A stretch of DNA of 64,000 bases from Paenalicyclobacillus macrosporangiidus (GTDB taxonomy: Bacteria; Bacillota; Bacilli; Alicyclobacillales; Alicyclobacillaceae), in the NCBI RefSeq assembly GCF_900116805.1, contig NZ_FPBV01000001.1, positions 372,001 through 436,000 of the forward strand. Reading direction: 5' to 3'. Under the pieces are notes generated by a model, which saw nothing but the letters and a program-made list of their open reading frames with translations, searched no databases and had not been told where the DNA came from. Position numbers and translations under genes: made by a program. Positions 61,451-64,000 of this stretch are shown here, in pieces (within the stretch, counting starts at the first letter, position 1; each line of letters starts with the position of its first letter).

Positions 61451-62616
61451 AGCGGAATCTCAAGGAATTGGATTTCACGTTGATTGGCACGGTGCTGGCG
61501 CTCGGCGCCTTCGGGTGCCTCGCCGTGCTGGCGGCGACGTACGGCAAATCGGGCGCCAACATGCCGAGCCATCCGGTGGCCAAGCAGATCCTGTGGCAGA
61601 CCGTGGGATTTGTGGTCATGTGGTTCGTGGTCGCGTACGATTACCGGTCCTTGCGCAAGTGGCGGTGGTGGTTGTACGGGTTCTCCATCCTCCTGTTGCT
61701 CGCCGTGTTCGCCCGGCCCGCCATTCAGGGGGCGCACGCTTGGCTCGATTTCGGACCGGTCAGCCTGCAGCCTTCCGAGTTCGCCAAGCTGACGATGATC
61801 ATCGCCATCGCGGGCCACATGGCGAACGTGGATGAGCAGGAGTTTCCCGACTACGGCCTGCGCAACACCTGGCAGGTGTTCGTCTTGTTCGCCATTCCGT
61901 TCGTGCTGACGCTGAAGGAGCCGGCTCTGGGACAGGCCCTGGTGATGTTCGCCATCGCGGGGACGATGTACACGGTCTTCGCGCGACGCTCACACTTCGT
62001 GGTGATCATCGCGACCATCGTCGTGGTCGTTGCAGGACTGGTGGTGGTCGCCACCCAGTTTCCCGACAAGGCCCAGCAGTTCGTGAACGGGGTGCTGGTC
62101 AAGCATCACCTGCTCAAACCGTTCCAGGCGGACCGCATCGTCACCTGGCTGGATCCGCAGTACGATCCGCTGAACACCGGCTACAACGTCCGCCAGGCGC
62201 AGATCGCTGTGGGCTCCGGCCAGATCTTCGGCGAGGGCCTGTTCAACGGCATCGAGACGCGCGGCGGCTGGGTGCCGAACCAGTGGAACGACTACATCTT
62301 CACGGCCATCGCCGAGGAGTTCGGGTTCGTGGGCTCGAGCCTGCTCATCTTCCTGTTCCTCGTCTTCCTGCACCGGTTGGTGCGCATCGCCCGGACGGCA
62401 CAGGATACGTTCGGCACCTACCTGGTGATGGGCATGGTCGGCATGTTCGCCTTCCAGGTGTTTGAGAACATCGGGATGGACATGTATCTCAGCCCGTCCA
62501 CCGGCATCACGTTGCCGTTCATCAGCTACGGCGGCAGTTCCGTCGTGGCGAACTACGTGATGGTCGGGCTCGCGCTGAGCGTGTCGCTGCGCCGCAGGAA
62601 ACTTCGGTTTGACTGA
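61438..62616 (+). CDS. rodA: SEDS family glycan polymerase, RodA-like
   Basis: 392 residues from GTG 61438 (GCGGGAGGACGAA upstream). RodA blocks: LQPSEFAKLTMIIAIAGHMA, KEPALGQALVMF, the periplasmic RGGWVPNQWNDYIFTAIAEE loop and GITLPFISYGGSSVVANYVM. The protein should polymerise glycan for cell elongation with a class B PBP. No long tail, unlike the FtsW-like gene nearby. Translation is coupled to the glycerophosphodiesterase gene. Confidence 0.9.
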   Translation: MDILKRNLKELDFTLIGTVLALGAFGCLAVLAATYGKSGANMPSHPVAKQILWQTVGFVVMWFVVAYDYRSLRKWRWWLYGFSILLLLAVFARPAIQGAHAWLDFGPVSLQPSEFAKLTMIIAIAGHMANVDEQEFPDYGLRNTWQVFVLFAIPFVLTLKEPALGQALVMFAIAGTMYTVFARRSHFVVIIATIVVVVAGLVVVATQFPDKAQQFVNGVLVKHHLLKPFQADRIVTWLDPQYDPLNTGYNVRQAQIAVGSGQIFGEGLFNGIETRGGWVPNQWNDYIFTAIAEEFGFVGSSLLIFLFLVFLHRLVRIARTAQDTFGTYLVMGMVGMFAFQVFENIGMDMYLSPSTGITLPFISYGGSSVVANYVMVGLALSVSLRRRKLRFD

Positions 62617-62706
62617 GCTTTCCGTGGCCAAGGCGGCGCATGGCCGGCGTGCGGGTGGGCACGCTGATCCCAAAACCACGTCCGACGGGACAGGGGAGGG
62701 ATTCGC

Positions 62707-62967
62707 ATGCTGCACGTCCGCGGTGTACCGGTCCGGGAGATCGGCGGTTTGCCCTACGCCGTGCATCAGGTGGGCGATCACGCGTGGCAGATTGTGATTG
62801 AGAATTGCGCGCGGCACCCGGCCGGGTACACGTTCGCGCCGGTCTATGGATCGAAGGAGGAAGCCATGGCGGCCCTCGAGGCTTGGCCCGACGCCCATGC
62901 GCGGTTTCGCGCGTACGCGGGGGACGACACGGGGGCTTCCTGGCTCGTCGGTGACGAGGACTCCTGA
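62707..62967 (+). CDS. Small protein of unknown function
   Basis: 86 residues from ATG 62707 behind GGGAGGG. It is mixed alpha/beta in character (REIGGLPYAVHQVGDHAWQI, then FAPVYGSKEEAMAALEAWPD) and soluble, with no signal peptide. No family is recognised. It lies 90 bases after rodA and 63 bases before the aminotransferase gene. Confidence 0.6.
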   Translation: MLHVRGVPVREIGGLPYAVHQVGDHAWQIVIENCARHPAGYTFAPVYGSKEEAMAALEAWPDAHARFRAYAGDDTGASWLVGDEDS

Positions 62968-63030
62968 TGGATTGCATGTCCCTCTCCGGAATGAGAGAAT
63001 GGGACAGCAGCGATGAGGGGGTCGAGTGTC

Positions 63031-64000
63031 ATGCGTGTACCGATGGCCGACCGAATGGAGCGGTTGCCGAAACAATTTTTTGCCGATTTGGTGGCGCGGG
63101 TCAATGAACGGATACGGGCGGGGCGAGACGTCATCAACCTCGGGCAAGGCAACCCGGATCTGCCGACGCCATCCCATGTGGTCGAGGCGCTGCGCGACGC
63201 GGCGCGCGATCCCAAAACCCATCGGTACCCGCCGTTCTCGGGACTGCCCACATTGAAGCGCGCGGTGTCCCAATTTTACGAGCGGGAGTACGGGGTACAG
63301 GTCGATCCCGAGCGGGAGGTCGCCATCCTCTTCGGGGGCAAGACCGGGCTCGTGGAGCTGAGCGAAATCTACCTCAATCCGGGCGATGCCGCGCTCGTGC
63401 CCGACCCCGGGTATCCGGATTACCTCTCCGGCATCGCATTGGCGGGCGGTGAGGCCATCCCGTATCCCATCACCGCCGAAACCGGGTATCTTCCGGATCT
63501 TCGCGCCGTCACGGACGCAGCGTGGCGGCGGACAAAGCTGTGGTTCCTCAACTATCCCAACAATCCGACGGGCGCCGTCGCGCCGGCATCCTTTTTCGCC
63601 GAAGCGGTCGCGCTCGCGGAAGAGCGAGACGTCATCGTGGTGCACGATTTCGCCTACGGTGCCATCGGATACGACGGCGTCCGCCCGCCGTCCTTCCTCG
63701 CGACGCCGGGGGCCAAACAGGTGGGCATCGAGATCTACACCATGAGCAAGACGTACAACATGGCGGGCTGGCGCCTCGCCTTCGCCGTCGGCAATTCCGA
63801 TGTCATATCGGCCATCAACCTGATGCAGGACCACTATTACGTGTCTGTCTTTGCCGCCGTCCAACTGGCGGGGGTCGCGGCCCTGACGGGTTCGCAGGAC
63901 TGCGTACGGGCATTGGTGGAGACGTATCAGTCCCGGCGGGACGCGTTTATCGGGGAACTGGCGCGGCACGGTGTTCAGGTGCCGGCGCCGAAGGGGTCGT
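63031..64000 (+). CDS. PLP aminotransferase, MtnE-like, 5' part
   Basis: The gene runs past the window end; 323 codons are visible. The N terminus (LPKQFFADLVARVNERIRAG, then INLGQGNPDLPTP) closely resembles Bacillus MtnE/YkrV, the transaminase that makes methionine from 4-methylthio-2-oxobutyrate. Class-I aminotransferase motifs follow: NYPNNPTGAV, HDFAYGAIG and SKTYNMAGWR with the PLP Lys. ATG 63031 has GAGGGGG upstream; an ATG at 63013 is in a different frame. No SAM riboswitch is seen before it, so linkage to the methionine salvage pathway rests on similarity alone. Confidence 0.82.
   Translation, partial: MRVPMADRMERLPKQFFADLVARVNERIRAGRDVINLGQGNPDLPTPSHVVEALRDAARDPKTHRYPPFSGLPTLKRAVSQFYEREYGVQVDPEREVAILFGGKTGLVELSEIYLNPGDAALVPDPGYPDYLSGIALAGGEAIPYPITAETGYLPDLRAVTDAAWRRTKLWFLNYPNNPTGAVAPASFFAEAVALAEERDVIVVHDFAYGAIGYDGVRPPSFLATPGAKQVGIEIYTMSKTYNMAGWRLAFAVGNSDVISAINLMQDHYYVSVFAAVQLAGVAALTGSQDCVRALVETYQSRRDAFIGELARHGVQVPAPKGS

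Noticed and set aside
62968-63030. SAM riboswitch before the MtnE-like gene
   Set aside because: Only 63 bases are available and the SAM-I core elements are not seen.

Overview
The window reads as a GC-rich chromosome segment of an endospore-former-type Firmicute, most like the Alicyclobacillaceae. The basis is gene content: FadN-FadA-FadE beta-oxidation, fused isobutyryl-CoA mutase IcmF, MurT/GatD, YmfF/YmfH peptidases, a 7Fe ferredoxin, a Bacillus-type SOS box and strong GGAGG ribosome binding sites with many GTG and TTG starts. No rRNA, tRNA, CRISPR array or complete insertion sequence was seen, and the exact genus cannot be fixed from the sequence alone.

Layout. 1-5 kb: the end of an amidase gene, an alpha/beta hydrolase, and a TRAP transporter operon whose binding-protein gene carries an in-frame TAG. 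5-7.4 kb: a minus-strand group with a small unknown protein, a winged-helix protein and an NlpC/P60-like protein that lacks its catalytic residues, then a LysM-CAP protein. 7.6-12.4 kb: a LexA-controlled mutasome (ImuB-like protein, DUF6504-like protein, DnaE-type polymerase). 12.6-16.8 kb: PLD-like lipoprotein, PAP2 phosphatase, cupredoxin-like protein without copper ligands, OsmC, HIT protein and D-amino acid aminotransferase. 16.9-22.4 kb: the fadNAE operon behind a palindromic operator. 22.7-26.4 kb: a type III-like methyltransferase/helicase pair, possibly decayed. 26.8-32.8 kb: LysM-3D protein, endonuclease IV, M23 peptidase and a penicillin-acylase-family enzyme with a strong operator.

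33-41 kb: a lipoprotein, a TetR regulator followed by icmF, then a small lower-GC island (about 38.5-39.2 kb) with a lipoprotein and a possible secreted signalling peptide, bracketed by two inverted copies of one palindromic repeat; after it come a secreted protein and an MFS transporter. 41-50 kb: ferredoxin, NDH-2, a Ros/MucR-like zinc protein, YmfF/YmfH, a beta-propeller-like protein, a lipoprotein, PxpB/PxpC and an AEC transporter. 50-64 kb: acetyl-CoA synthetase, a Hyi-like isomerase with a thioesterase, MurT/GatD, fRMsr, an ArsC-like protein, ThpR, an MBL hydrolase, two SEDS proteins (FtsW- and RodA-like) around a glycerophosphodiesterase, and the start of an MtnE-like aminotransferase.

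Two themes link the genes. Acyl-CoA use is represented by fadNAE, icmF, acetyl-CoA synthetase and a thioesterase; fadN and icmF share a near-identical palindrome near their starts. Cell-envelope building and remodelling is represented by MurT/GatD, two SEDS proteins, LysM, 3D, M23 and NlpC-like proteins and a PAP2 phosphatase. The least explained parts are the 38.4-39.3 kb island, the pseudoenzyme-like NlpC and cupredoxin proteins, and the catalytically altered ImuB in the SOS cassette.
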